From assembly GCA_028023455.1 (NCBI GenBank), contig JAQFVV010012447.1:1426001-1490000 (forward strand): a DNA stretch of 64,000 nucleotides, read 5' to 3'. Below, piece by piece: positions 37,387 to 50,151 of this stretch. The translations under genes were made by a program, and so were the position numbers. The first letter of the stretch is position 1, and every line of letters begins with the position of its first letter. The notes under the pieces were generated by a model. The model did not search any database and was not told where the DNA came from. It saw nothing but the letters and a program-made list of their open reading frames with translations. The stretch comes from Epiperipatus broadwayi (Eukaryota > Onychophora > Udeonychophora > Euonychophora > Peripatidae).

Positions 37387-40300
37387 ATGCTAGTATCAAT
37401 TACTGAAGTTAATGTCAGAGGGATAAACTCACCCCATAGAATGTTTGCCATTACCAGCTGGATTTGGCAATTCACACCACATATTCTTTTTTTTTACAGA
37501 AACCAAATGCTCAGTAAGTTCTCCTTTTAAACCTGAGCAGCATCTTGCCAAGTTTGGATATACCAGATTTTCCACATCAAACTATTCAGCTGCAGGAATA
37601 GGAGTACTCATCAATAGGAATTCTCCATTCCAATCTTTCAACATCTTATATATTGATCAACACATGATTATCATCACTCTTCATAATGCAGCATGCACAA
37701 TAAATATTATAGCATTATACTTATATAATCAACCAATACTCATACACCAGCTTATTAACATAATTAATTTAACACTAGCAACAAATCCACACCCCATAAT
37801 TCTCTTGGGTGACTTTAATATGTCATACCAAGACTTTACGATGAAATATCTTCATAAAATTAACAAAAGGCTAATGAGCTCAGAAGGTTTCTTTTCATCA
37901 AATACAATATCATTTTTCACTAAAAATCATTCATCACTAATAGATCTACTCTTTTACTCTCCTGAATTGCACTTTATAATTACACCCTCCCTAAACCCAG
38001 TAGCTTTTTCTGACCATCATGCCCTTAATGTCATATTAAATTTAGATATGCAGATACACTCAACACTTTTACTGAACAATACCACCCATTTATTATTAAA
38101 AACAAATGCTCCTGAAGCCATAATATCTAATGCATACATTTATTTTAAAAAAATTGACATACTTTCACTCCAACCAACAGAAGCTTGGTTTTCCTTCATT
38201 AATATTTTAGCTTCTAACATCAAACATTATACTGCAAGAAATCCTTCTCCTACTGCACTTAGCAAAAAATTAGATATACTGCATATGAAGCTAAAAAGCA
38301 CACCTACCAGCTCAAATTCAGTTAATACCATAATGTTACTAAAGCAAGAGTTCAAACAGACACAACTCACACTAGCTAATTATCTTTCTATTAAAAAAGC
38401 CAAAATCTTTTTAAAAAACACCCATGACTGGTCAAGGGCATATATCAAATGGGCATTAGGCTATAACTCTAATATAACCACACCCTCATCCATATTAATA
38501 AATGATAAAATGATTACCGGAATAAATATGCTTCCACCAATTAAACAATATTTTAAAACTAAATTTCAAAAGCTACCTATGCCAATTCTCGCTCCACTTT
38601 ATTTTGGTATGTCACAAACTATCCTTAATATATCTAAAGAAGACATTACAAATAAATTAAAAACTATTCCAAACAACTCGCATCCAGGAACACATGCCAT
38701 TCCGAAATTTTTGCTTGAACACCTTAGCCACTTTACTATTCCCATAATTTACAATATGCTACATTACTTGTCAAATCAAATTCATAGTATAGAACTACTC
38801 TATCCTGTCTCACTAGTGCCCTTTCTAAAAAAAACCTTTACTACCCTCCCCTCTCAATAATCTTAGACCTATATCTATGTCCCCACTAATCATTAAAATA
38901 ATAGAATCCATTATTAAAGATAAAATCCAGCCTCTTATATTACCTACTCTATCTAAATTTCAGTTTGCCAAAAAAGGCTCATCCATCCCCGAGGCTCATG
39001 TCTTATTTAGGGCACTAACTGATGACATCTGCCACCATAGAAAAGCTGCACCTATTGCAGTACAATTAGATATTGAAGCTGCCTTTGATTCTGTGCCTAT
39101 TGAAAAACTCTTAGAAGTGCTTGGTAGTCATGGAATCCCGATTCCAATTATGTATATTTTAGCTAATCTCTTTATAAATAGAAACATACACATCACCTTA
39201 AATGGAAAAATGTCATCAGAATTCACTCCACATAATTCAATTCCCCAAGGTTCACCCCTTAGTGCCCTCCTCTTCATCACCTACATTAATCCCCTCTTAC
39301 TTCAAATTGAAACTGAACTACCGGGAATACAAACAATTTTTTTAAACCGTACAATTAATCATATTTCATTCATGGATGACATAACTGTTTTTCTTCCCTC
39401 ACAGAAATTGTTACCAAAACTACATAACATATTAAAAAAATACACAAAAGATTATACTCTAAAATTCAATCCCGAAAAAATGGCCACATGGTCCATACTT
39501 ACTGGCACTCCAATTAAAACAAAAGTTGAAACCCGACCTCATAACTTTCTGGGAATACCCTTCCATCAATCAGTAAATATAATGAGAATAAATATACAAA
39601 ATCAATTAATCATTTCTATACAAAAAATTATTAATTCTCTAACTAAAGCTTATCTTTCAATACACAGCAAGATATCTCTAATTAACATGCTAATCTATCC
39701 AAAAATTAATTTCTATTCACCCACCATTAAATTCACAACCTCATTCATTAAGAAAATCAATTCTCTATGTACTAAATTGATCTGGAACCAGAAGACAATT
39801 TCTATTAGCATTAATAAACTCCAAAAGCATTCAAAATTTAATGGCTTATCTTTGCATTCAATAAATACCTTTTATTATCAAAAATCCTATAATACACTAT
39901 TTAAAATCTGCACTAACTTTCAGAATTTTCAGGTTTTCATTCCAATATCTCCTACTGACACACCTCCACCTATTAACAATAAGTTCATTAATAACCTAAT
40001 TCAACACATATGTCAATACAAATTACCAGATAATATGTTTACAGCAAAAATTAAGTACTGGGATGCATATCAAAATATGACTAACCTAGATCTGCTTCAG
40101 ACACCAGATAGTACACTTAAACTAACAAACAAATCTTTAATACAAAAATTTAAATTTTGGTATTTAGAACCTAAATACTTAGACTTCCTCATCAAAATTA
40201 ACATGGATGCATTACCAACAAGTGAATTTCTTTTTAATAACCTAAATACTTACTAACATTCAACTTATCTGTCCCTTATGTGGTAGGGAGGATGAAACAA

Positions 40301-40620
40301 TGCAACATTTTTTATATCACTGCAATGCCTTACATATATATAGACAACTGATATCCACACTCATTTATAATTCTAAACCAATATGTGACATCTTAATAGA
40401 AAATATTCAAAAAGGAATATTTCCCAATATAAGGCTGTCCATCTTTATCATTTTTACTCTCTGGTTCTTAAGATGTCACTTTGTTTTTAATCCAACATCA
40501 CGAAAATATAAATCTCTTTTTGAAAATAAAATCCTAAAAATTAAAATGAGAGATCATTCTTTGGCCCCGGCAGATATAGTCAATGCCACCTGGAGCCTCA
40601 TAAAATTATCTCCACATTAA
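37387..40620 (+). pseudogene. LINE ORF2, copy 2 (APE endonuclease-RT, three frame breaks)
   Basis: Domain order: APE endonuclease with ETK (about 37,500), GDFN (37,808-37,819) and SDHHAL (38,009-38,026); linker; RT with LDIEAAFDSV (39,066-39,095), QGSPLS (about 39,245-39,263) and FMDD (39,369-39,380); C-terminal zinc motif C-x2-C-x8-H-x4-C (40,270-40,323). Frame breaks: the T9 tract near 37,486-37,494 (shared with copy 1), an A8 tract at about 38,827-38,834 (copy 1 has A6; A7 would be in frame), and a sequence replacement near 40,240-40,256. The RT block 38,877-40,256 is otherwise open for 459 codons. FMDD instead of the common YADD/FADD is notable. Its role would be target nicking and reverse transcription of the LINE RNA. 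Confidence 0.92.
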
Positions 40621-40881
40621 TAACTCTTAAACAAAATCAGCAATGAACTAAAAAAACTATTGCAACCATCAATGAATAGCTTACTCATTAATTTTCATGC
40701 CCCAATTTTTTTTTCTTCTCTTTATGATTCATGTAATATTTGTTTACTTTTTTATATATATATAAAAAAAAAAAAATTATTATGTAAAATTTTTTTAACA
40801 TGTAATCAGAACATAAAAATTATGTAACATTTTTAATTTGTAATCACAATATAGACATAATAATAAAAAACTTTTTAAAAC

Positions 40882-41320
<439 letters not shown>

Positions 41321-43279
41321 CTGCAGTCAACTCATGACCAATGAACAGCTGAAACAACAACCTCCACTTTCAACCTCCCAACTTTTAAAAATAATATTGA
41401 CAAATATTGCCAAGGTATAATTTATACCTCTATAAAATATCAGTCAATAACCACTAGCACACAACTTTATTTAAAAAGTAACATCTTTTAATTCACAAAT
41501 TTGTTGGTTAATTATTTTAAACAGCTAACATCCAAGGAAAGATGGCTACTGAACAATCACATAATCTAGAAATTGGCAGTCATATTACAGATTTTCAATT
41601 TAAAAATATTAACAATCAAGAGCAAGATGCCAATCATAAAAATAAATTTTTTTTGCCTGCTTTCAAAGTATGGTAAGTCAACAGTAGAGTACAAAGTTTA
41701 AAAGTAAGATTTTTTCAAGAGTCCAACACTATGCATGAATTATTAACAACCAGCTGCAGAATGTAAATGACAAGAACTTTGATTGTATAAGTATTTCCAA
41801 AGTGGGAATAAATCAGTATTAGAACAAAAAAGATTAAAAGTAATTTTTTTTTAATTAGTCAAACCCTATGCAGATATTATAAACAAATAGCAGCAAAATG
41901 TAAATGACAAAAACACTGACTCCAAACTTGGCATTAAGCAGTAGCAAAATGCAGAGAGTAATAATAATAATAATAATTTTCCAACTTCCTCCAAAATCAA
42001 CCAGTATTTTAAAAGAATAAATGCAAAATGATTTTAAAACCTGGATCTTCTCAGAACTCAAAAAAACCAACTTCCATCTATCACATGGATACAGAAATGC
42101 TCAATATGACCAAATTGAGAAGTTTAACAACACTGTTCTCAAAGGTCTATATTTATCATTTAGATTTTCCCTTTGATCCATTGTCATATCAGCCATATAT
42201 AACATGTATTGTTTCTCATGCCAGCTTTTATATGAGGTGATTAACCAGTATGGGCTGTGAGACCTTATAAAAAAATTCACCTAACACCCAAATCCCAGGT
42301 ACTTGTCAATCCAATTTTTTGAAGAACAATGTTTTTAAACCCATGTTAAAAACATGGAGTAATTTTGTCATCATAGTTGTTGATGAAAATCAGCATATCT
42401 GCATCATAGGGGTGCTTTAAAATACCTACTTTGGGTATCCCTGCAATGACTTTTTAAAAAATATTGCAGCCATTTGACAAAATCATCACATTTGAACCAA
42501 TCTATTTAAGAGCACTTCAATACCAGTAGCAACCAACAATTTCAAGTTTAAATTCCAGTTTCACTAAAACATTGATCCTCACAGTATCCCTACTTAGATA
42601 CCGGTCCAAGAAGCCACCCTGTCTTTCTATATTTAGGGCTCAAAATCTCAATGCTACACCTATGTCAAATGGGGTCACCTTGACTTTTGATGCATAGAGC
42701 AACAGAAATTGACAACTTCAGAACTATCTGGTGACCAGGCAACCCAAAAAACCCACCAAGACCATCATGAAGTCAGCTACAATACTATCACCAGCCTTCC
42801 ATTATCTAACACAATGTCCATCATTCTGGAGATCCCCTCCCTTCATTGACTTTAGCCAATACATATAACTTAGATAGCCAAACACAAAACACATTTGGGC
42901 CACAAATTAGACAAATTCACTGAATATGTTTAAATAATAAACATCACCTCAAGAACACTAACAAACCCCACCTTCCATCTAATCTATCAATGTCTCTCCT
43001 CCTATAGTCATAATCCCATCACTCTCACACCAATTATATCAACAAAAATTAATAAAGTAAGAAGCCAACTATATTCAAATTTCCATGAATACTAAACATA
43101 CTACAGAGAACTCAGCCATCCAGCTTCAGAATGGAATTGATCCCCAAATATCAGCACACAAAGCATCAATAAATATACCAGACCCCATCCAGTCACAAAA
43201 TGGTGACAACTAGACTCCTCATACCCTCTAATTTACTCAAGTGACAAATTGTATCAGCTAAATCAGTAGATAAACATTA
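41321..43279 (+). pseudogene. old LINE, 5' UTR and decayed ORF1 (tentative)
   Basis: After the TAG array, about 220 bp lead to an ATG at 41542 (MATEQSHNLEIG...), close to the 203-bp 5' UTR of copies 1 and 2. The following sequence has many stops, but CYTYVKWGHLDF near 42,650-42,690 resembles part of a zinc knuckle. The translation is Asn/Gln/Thr-rich like ORF1. It is assigned as ORF1 of the old LINE mainly from its position before the endonuclease relic. Confidence 0.45.
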
Positions 43280-44190
43280 TTCAACTGAATGTTCCAGGTC
43301 TTCTGGAAAAGAAAATATTCAGTGGATCAAAAACTGACTCTGCTTCACACCTCAGCAGGCAATATTTCCATGCATGTTCAGGAGATATCTTATTACCATC
43401 TTCTGGCACAGCAGTCATCATTACTTCATCTTGTTCATTTTCAACTTTTAAAAATTTATACATTGATTCTCCTTTGCTGATTATCCATTTTCAATGTCAT
43501 AGTATCAAAATCAACATCATATTTTCCTATGCTCCCCTAAGACCAAAAATCATAGGAAACATAATCAGCATTATGAAGTCATTACTGGATCTACTCCTCA
43601 CTCAACCATTTTAATGAATGATTTCAACCTTGGCTACTAAGCATTCACATCCAGATTGCTGTACCAGATGGCCACTTTCCTCATGAGTGCTGAAGAGTTT
43701 CTACCAACTGGTACAGGCACCTTTCATAAATGACATTATGCCACCCTCATAAACTCTGCGTTTATTTTCTCATGTTATACCATCTACTTAAACTGAAGCT
43801 CAACCCTTTGCCAATTTCTAACCATTCTGCACAGAATTTCACCCTTGAACATCCTCACATCACTCAACTTGCAAAAACCATCTGTCTCCTTCTCTCCTTA
43901 GTTACCATTGAGTTTTTGTTCTCAAACATGCATGTTATGCTACACAAGCTAGAAAATATATTCATAAGCCTAATCCTGCAAGTCATAGCATTTATAAACA
44001 TACCCTCCTTCAACTTTTATCATATAACATGTCAACTGCCTCCCTTTTCATCTGAATGCACTGGGAAAAGAGATTTCCAGAAGGACAAATGTCAAAACCT
44101 ACTTACCACACCCAGCAACATTTATATAAGCTCACACATACTTACCAACAGTCATATCAACAGATTAAAGAATATCTAGCAAACAAAATG
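43280..44190 (+). pseudogene. old LINE, endonuclease relic
   Basis: NDFNLGY at about 43,617-43,637 aligns with the GDFNMSY motif of copies 1 and 2. It is followed by a region matching KRLMSSEGFF...FFTKNH (here FLMSAEEFLPTGTGTFHK). Stops and frameshifts are frequent. The endonuclease relic ends at the insertion of a DNA transposon at 44.24 kb. Confidence 0.65.
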
Positions 44191-44234
44191 AGAAGGATAT
44201 GCCTTATACAGCAGCATACCTGATCCAGAAATAT

Positions 44235-45104
44235 ATATATACACCTGGGTCTCATTTTTCACAATAGATAGGTTCCTCAAAAAACATGCGCAAATGAAAT
44301 TGTGCAAAAATAGATGGAACTTACCTTGAAAAGGGGGGGGTATGGACTGTGATTTTTCAAAATTTGCATAAAAGCAAAGCACCACCATAAAATTACTTTA
44401 AAATTCGCGCAAAAAAAAAATAAGGAAATAAAATATGACTAATAAAAAATTTCAAATTTAAAAAAAATTGATACAAGACAAACTTTTTTTAACTATAATA
44501 TTTAATTTTATTCAAAATAATATATTTTTATGCATAATTTACAGTACAGTAATTTACATTTTTTATACACATTTTAATTATTATCGATATTTGCCAATAA
44601 ACAGGTTCGTTTGCAAACTGGTAAAAAATCAGATTTTAATTTTTAATTGTCAAATTTAATTGTGCCCACTGCTATTACTCATCTTTTAAAAATTAACTTG
44701 CGGACACAAAATGATTAATAATTGATTACGTTCTTTTTTAAAAAGCAAAAACAGAATGTGATTTAAAATGCAAAATTAACTTGCACAATGTTTGAACAAA
44801 TTTACATTATAATCTTGTAAAATTTAATGTGTGTATACATAAAATGTGGAAATCATGATTTTAATTTCATTATTGCATAAAATCTTACTATTATAAAGCA
44901 CTGAAAATATTGAAATTATTAAGATGAAAGTCAAATTCCAATAATGTGCTATTACTTTCAATATGATGTAAGTGCGCGAAATTTATTATTTAAAGTAATA
45001 ACACATTATCGGAGTTTGACTTCTGGAGAAACGTGAATCGTGTAACTTCAAAATTGCGTTAAATAAATCTGCATAAAAAGAGACCCAGGTATGTGTATAT
45101 ATTG
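44235..45104. mobile_element. non-autonomous pogo/Tigger-like DNA transposon
   Basis: Terminal inverted repeats are ACCTGGGTCTC at the left and GAGACCCAGGT at the right, flanked by TA-rich sequence consistent with a TA duplication. Just inside are GGTTCC, AAAAAACATGCGCAAA and ATTTGCATAAAA-like blocks, a style known from Tigger/pogo elements. An inner inverted pair (AATAATGTGCTATTACTTT / AAAGTAATAACACATTAT) lies at about 44,938-45,013. No transposase ORF. It interrupts the old LINE. Superfamily is inferred from style only. Confidence 0.65.
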
Positions 45105-46209
45105 TGCCCTTTTCTATAGGTCAGAATCAGCTCACCACAGTAAATTACTAAAAGAAATTTAAATTTGGAATGTGTTCTCTTTGTGTAATAGTTATATTGT
45201 ATTGATAATAGTTTAAAAGTACAATTTAAAGCTAAATAAAAATATGTAATGTTTAAAATTATAATGAATAACCTTAAAACAGTTAAACAAAGCTAAAAAT
45301 ACTAATTACATATGGTTGGAAAAGCTGGCCATAATAAATAATGCAGCTATAAAGGTTTAAAGTATGTTTAAAAAGTTAAATTTTAATAGTTTAAACTTAT
45401 AGTTAAGTAAATGCTATATTTAAAATAATAAATTATATTTAATAATTATAATTAATATCATTTATTCTAAAAGTAAGTTTTATGGTAGTAAAAGTTATAT
45501 TTAATTCTATATTTTCCAAAATTATTATTCCAAATTTTATATTATTGTATTATTTATTCAATATAATAAGTGTTGCAATTTATCATTTAATTTTCAGACA
45601 GAAATTTGGATACAATCTGTCTAGATTGTAAAATCATGTGACCTGTATAATATAGTAATATACACATGCTTGCTAGTATTTATATTAACAAAGTTCAAAA
45701 TATTTTAAAAATTGCATTATAGAATTGAATATATTTATTTGCCTATCATAAGGGAAAATATTTAAGTTAACTAAATAATTTAATATATCAAACACAGAGT
45801 TCTTCTTTTCAAAATAGTTCATAAATATCCAAAATAGAAAAAAAAACTAACTCCTTTTTAAAACTTGTTTTTATATAACTATAATCATGAAAAAAAAAAT
45901 CCAACATTTTGACTATTTTATATAGTCTTTTTCAAGGCACTAAAATAAAATAAAATATATATAACAAATAACACATATTTCATAAAAATAAATAAATAAA
46001 TAAATAAAAAATTACAAAATATATTCATACCCAAAAATTACCTTATCTCACCCCCCTTTCCTATTACCAACAAACACAACTCAAAGAGAAACAATTTCCT
46101 TTTTTTTTAAAAAAAAAAAAATCTCTATATATATATATCCTTTAAAACATTTAATTAAAAACCTATTATTTTCTTTTCTGTTTATCTATTAACATCCTAT
46201 TTAATTCTG
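45105..46209. other. AT-rich insert within the old LINE region
   Basis: No recognised feature; (AAAT)n near 45,990-46,010. It separates the endonuclease and RT relics. Confidence 0.45.
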
Positions 46210-47790
46210 GTTTTATTTCATTAATTATACCTATGGCACAGCTGATAGAAGGAATTACCTAAGCTGGAATAATATACTATCCATCTACGAATATTTTCAG
46301 CAAAATCTACACATGCATAAAAAGTTTAAATCTTCTCCACACTACTTTTACCTCACCAAAAACAAACATCCATTTCTGAGCAAAACATTTCAAAGACAAA
46401 TTAACAACCACTCATCAGGCATGCCACCCAGGAAATCATAGAATACCTGCCATCTTTTTTTGTATCTTAGTCCATTCACCAGTAAATATCTTACTGACTT
46501 TATCAATCATCTCTCCTAGAAAATACACCAAATCAAACACTTGTATTGCATTGTTATGGTTCCATTTATTAAACGCCCAACACCTAAATCAACTTTTTCT
46601 AACTTATGTCTACTTTAATAGATCCACTTGCAATAAATATTTTGGAAAAGTCATTAAGATGGAACCCCATATGCTTTCTCTGATTTCACTCAGTGAAATT
46701 TGACAAAATGGGGTTATCCACCACACAGAGTGCACTCATATTCAAGACAATCATGAACTTTGTGCCTCCATAGCAGTACTAGTTGATATTGAAACAGTCT
46801 GTTTCAGTGCATGTCAATACACTAATTGATATTCATGATACCATTGTCCCACACATATTTTAATATCTGATTACCAATCTACTATTGGGCCATAAAATTC
46901 ATATCACTTTGAAGTGGTATGAATTACTATTTCATTTACCCCTACCCATCATCTCAAATGGATTGTTCCAAAAGTAACTCTTGTTTATCTACTATATTAA
47001 CTCACTTTTAATACAAATCCAACAAAAAAGTAACTGGCATCTGCATTTCCCAAAACCAGCAGTCCACTGTGTGTATTGCCTACATGGATAATATATCCAT
47101 CTTTCTGTCCTCATATAAATAGTCACCCAATACTTCAAAAGATATCCAAAGATTTTACTTCCATTCCCTAACACAAATTTAATCTGGAGAAAACTGCAGT
47201 CTGCTCAAAATACACCAATAAATCTTATATCCAAACCTTTAAAAGCCAACTCATAACATTCCTAGGCTTCCAGTTCTATATGGAAGTACATACAATAAAC
47301 AAGACTATACAAAAGAAAACTTAGAGACAACATACTCCAGATTACAACTTTTCTATGCAGAGCCAATCTCTGTTTATTAAAAAATACAGCTATTTAATCT
47401 TTTAGTTCTATCCAATATCAGTTTATCACCTACCTATCATCAAATTCACAAAATCATTTGCAACCACCATCTTCTTCTTATGAAGAAAGTTACCATGAAG
47501 AACAAAGATAGTGTCCATATTGTTTAAACATCTCATATTTCCCCTGACTCAGAAAATATTGGAACTTCAAACCATACAATTTTTTTAATTACAGAAGACA
47601 GTATACCTTCTTGCCTCTACAGAAGCTGCTTTCCAGCACTGCAAGGCCTAATTCCCTTTACACCCACTGATAAATCCTTTATCCCCTTTTTAGATACATT
47701 TCATCTCTCATTCAAACAGTGCTGACCATCCCTATTCCAATTTCATTTTATCCACCAATTAAGTACATCTACTGGCAAAATCTATAGCAT
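46210..47790 (+). pseudogene. old LINE, reverse transcriptase relic
   Basis: Fragments match copies 1 and 2 in order. VMVPFIKRP...NL (about 46,555-46,610) matches LVPFLKKP...NNLRPI. LVDIETV (46,779-46,799) is RT motif A. YMDN (47,081-47,092) replaces FMDD. FNLEKTAVCS with FLGFQF (47,175-47,275) and PIIKFTKSF (about 47,435-47,460) match the thumb region. Many stops are present, and the catalytic second Asp of motif C is changed to Asn. It is much older than copies 1 and 2 but of the same lineage. Confidence 0.75.
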
Positions 47791-48379
47791 AGTATATTCT
47801 AATTTCCCCCCTGCACTATCTGGCCCTATATGGCTATCACTATCACATACTTTTGAGTGGTCTTCAGAAATGACTGCAGAAGCCAAAGTTCTTTGATTTC
47901 TGGCTCTGAGTCAACCTGTATGCATTTCTTACTTTTTTATGTTATTGCTGGCTCTACAAAAATATATATCCACTCTATGGCCTTTGACAAGCTACAGAGG
48001 ATACATAGCATCACCCTTTTTATTTCTACCAAGCTTTAAATATTTCCCAGGACATTGTGCTCAGCACTTACAAAAAGTCAAAGGTCTTCTTGCAGGATTT
48101 AATACACTTCTACCAAAAGCCTTATACACCCATAGCTCATGCCAACACCATAACCTTGTATGAGTTTTGATGTACTCAATGCACATTTACCCTCAGGACA
48201 GCACCAGATGACATCCATGTACATTGGCCAACAAACTCTAACAACTGAGAAACCAATATGGAAAAATTACCCTCCCAGTATATCCATCTTACAGACTGAC
48301 CTCTCCTCAAACAATCTGTTAACCTTTAATTCAACTATATAATAATTCAATGTGATGGGTCCTCATAAGTTACTATTAT
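47791..48379 (+). other. old LINE remains, unclear part
   Basis: Coding-like base composition without a secure match; possibly the ORF2 C-terminal region and the start of another fragment. Confidence 0.3.
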
Positions 48380-48690
48380 GCCACAAATTAACTCCTTTCC
48401 AAGCATTTACTTAAACTATAATAAAACAAGAATTAAACACACATGATGAGAATTGAGAAGCCACCACCCAGTCAGCCTTTGCTAAAAAGGCCAAATCCCT
48501 CTAATTATCAACTTCAACAATAAAAAAGCACCTTAGCAGATAATGTGATAGAAATGATGGCCCATTCAATTCAGAAGTTAATGCTCCAAAGTGCACCAAC
48601 CCAATCAAGAACATGACATCAGATTGGTTTCCTCCATCCCATCTCCCACCAGAACATCTTATGTAATATTTTTATTATTACCCTTCAGAC
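48380..48690 (+). pseudogene. LINE endonuclease-RT linker fragment, out of order
   Basis: KQELNTHDE...FAKKAKSL at about 48,424-48,500 resembles LKQEFKQTQ...IKKAKFFL in the linker of copies 1 and 2. It lies downstream of the RT relic, so it comes from a second LINE copy or from a rearrangement. Confidence 0.45.
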
Positions 48691-48924
48691 ATTATGTACA
48701 TATTATGATAAAAAATTAAATACTTAGGTATTAATTATTTAGATTAACATGTATAAACCAATTAAGCGAATGTAACGCTTGAATGTGAAGCTATAAAAAT
48801 ATACAGGAATTAATATACGCTTAGCGCTTTCGAGGTGCTTTACCTCATATTCATAGCGATGCAGTAAGCTGCAAAATGTAAAAATGGAGTGGGAGAAGTG
48901 GTATGCAAAGCATATGCAAATGGG

Positions 48925-49131
48925 CTAAATAGTCCAGCGTTTAGAGATGTCGAAGCAGGTGTCGCGTCTATTGGTAGAGTTGTTATTGTTATTGATGTAG
49001 TACGCTTCTCTGATCTTCCGCTTAATGTCGTTTTTCTCGATACAGACTATTTTAGGGTGGGAAGGTTCAAATAAATGTCCAGTCTTCTTGGAGTGTTCCA
49101 AAAATGTTGATGAGTTATCGTTGTTTTTCAT
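48925..49131 (-). pseudogene. PLE protein C-terminus, minus-strand copy
   Basis: The 68-aa fragment contains FLEHSKKTGHLF, IKRKIREAYYI and a final RDTCFDISKRW. This pattern (EH...TGH...E...KRKIREA) is that of the region at and after the GIY-YIG nuclease in PLE proteins. It extends through the loop, so it is longer at its 5' side than the opposite copy. No RT remains. Confidence 0.7.
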
Positions 49132-49145
49132 AGCTCTATTGTATG

Positions 49146-49267
49146 TGTATCGAGAAAAACGACATTAAGCGGAAGATCAGAGAAGCGTACTACATCAATA
49201 ACAATAACAACTCTATCAATAGACACGACACCTGCTTCGACATCTCTAAACGCTGGACTATTTAGCC
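49146..49267 (+). pseudogene. PLE protein C-terminus, plus-strand copy (shorter)
   Basis: Starts at CIEKNDIKRKIREA and ends with the same ISKRWTI-stop as the opposite copy; Thr/Ile and Arg/His-type differences reflect the arm mismatches. 5'-truncated at the loop boundary. Confidence 0.65.
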
Positions 49268-49438
49268 CATTTGCATATGCTTTGCATACCACTTCTCCCA
49301 CTCCATTTTTACATTTTGCAGCTTACTGCATCGCTATGAATATGAGGTAAAGCACCTCGAAAGCGCTAAGCGTATATTAATTCCTGTATATTTTTATAGC
49401 TTCACATTCAAGCGTTACATTCGCTTAATTGGTTTATA

Positions 49439-49764
49439 GATTAAATTATCGAATGAGAAGATTTAAAATTATATAATTTACAATTAACATGTATATTAAT
49501 TTTATTTAATTATGTTAAATGGAGTAACCCTATGCATCCATCATATCGTTACTGTTGTGTAATCAATAGTCATGCATGACCAGATGTGAAAACACTATGT
49601 TTAAAAATTATTACATGAAATGATCACCCAATTAGACTGTTAATTGAATTCACTGTATAATAAATGTGTAAATTTATGTGTCCATTTAATCTTGAACTAT
49701 TTGTAAGTACGTTCTATGTAAATCATATAACTTTTATGAATCAATAAAGATTATTATTGAATAA
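49439..49764. other. AT-rich spacer
   Basis: Nothing recognised. Confidence 0.5.
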
Positions 49765-49783
49765 CAACAATAACAACAACAAC

Positions 49784-49827
<44 letters not shown>

Positions 49828-49842
49828 CAACAACAACAACAA
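49765..49842 (+). repeat. (AAC/AAT)n microsatellite
   Basis: A compound trinucleotide array of CAA and TAA units in three blocks. Confidence 0.9.
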
Positions 49843-50057
49843 CTTCCAAAAAACAATCAAAATCATTTTTTTAAACTAAAACCTAAAACTATAAATCCAT
49901 TCTTAAATATAAATAAAATTAATCACTAAAAGTTAGATTGAGGATAGTTTTTATCTTTGCATTGATTAAGTGACTAGTTTTTGTTTCATAATTGAATTTT
50001 GGCTAAAAACTTTAAAAATTAGAGGAAGTATTTTTACTATTTAATTTTTTTCTCATG

Positions 50058-50151
50058 GGTCATAGCATCAGCCGGGAAGCGAACCCGCTATCCCGGGACA
50101 ACTGCTTGAAAAGCAGCTGTTGCTGACCTCTCGACTACCATTGCTTGACTA
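50058..50151 (-). repeat. tRNA-derived SINE head (copy 2), type II tRNA-like
   Basis: On the minus strand 50144-50065 folds like a tRNA with a long variable arm. The A-box is TAGTCGAGAGG, the anticodon stem-loop is GCTGC-TTTTCAA-GCAGT, and the T-arm carries GCGGGTTCGCTTCCCGG with a B-box-like GGTTCGCTTCC. The acceptor stem has about two mismatches. It shares its leading GTCAAG and hairpin with 5984-6060 (plus), so it is the same SINE family. The anticodon reads TTC but the shape is Ser/Leu-like, which is another reason not to call it a working tRNA gene. Confidence 0.6.

Larger units (their letters stand above)
34792..40881 (+). mobile_element. APE-type LINE, copy 2 (full length, intact ORF1)
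   Basis: Same body and ends as copy 1, placed head-to-tail after it. ORF1 is uninterrupted; ORF2 has at least three frame breaks. The 3' end passes into a long (TAG)n-derived array. Two ORFs, an APE endonuclease, an RT without an RNase H segment that I could find, and a non-poly(A) microsatellite tail fit site- or repeat-targeted LINE groups of the kind described for microsatellite-inserting families. Clade was not assigned. Confidence 0.9.
48752..49438. mobile_element. inverted pair of Penelope-like element 3' ends
   Basis: Arms 48752-49044 and 49146-49438 (293 bp each) are reverse complements with only about two mismatches and no indels, around a 101-bp loop. Each arm encodes, reading outwards, the end of a PLE protein and its 3' UTR. 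The outer ends read TATAAACC...GGTTTATA. PLEs often carry pseudo-LTRs in inverted orientation with truncated 5' sides, which would explain this structure. The near-identity of the arms points to a recent origin or to gene conversion. Confidence 0.8.

Noticed and set aside
36870-37406. 178-aa frame between ORF1 and ORF2 of LINE copy 2 as a third gene
   Set aside because: Hydrophobic AT-driven translation, broken in the nearly identical copy 1, and it overlaps the ORF2 start.
49327-49382. Hammerhead-like hairpin ATGAGGTAAAGCACCTCGAAAG in the PLE inverted repeat
   Set aside because: It has a GAGGT/ACCTC stem followed by GAAA but lacks the CUGANGA core, and no complementary stem I strands flank it.
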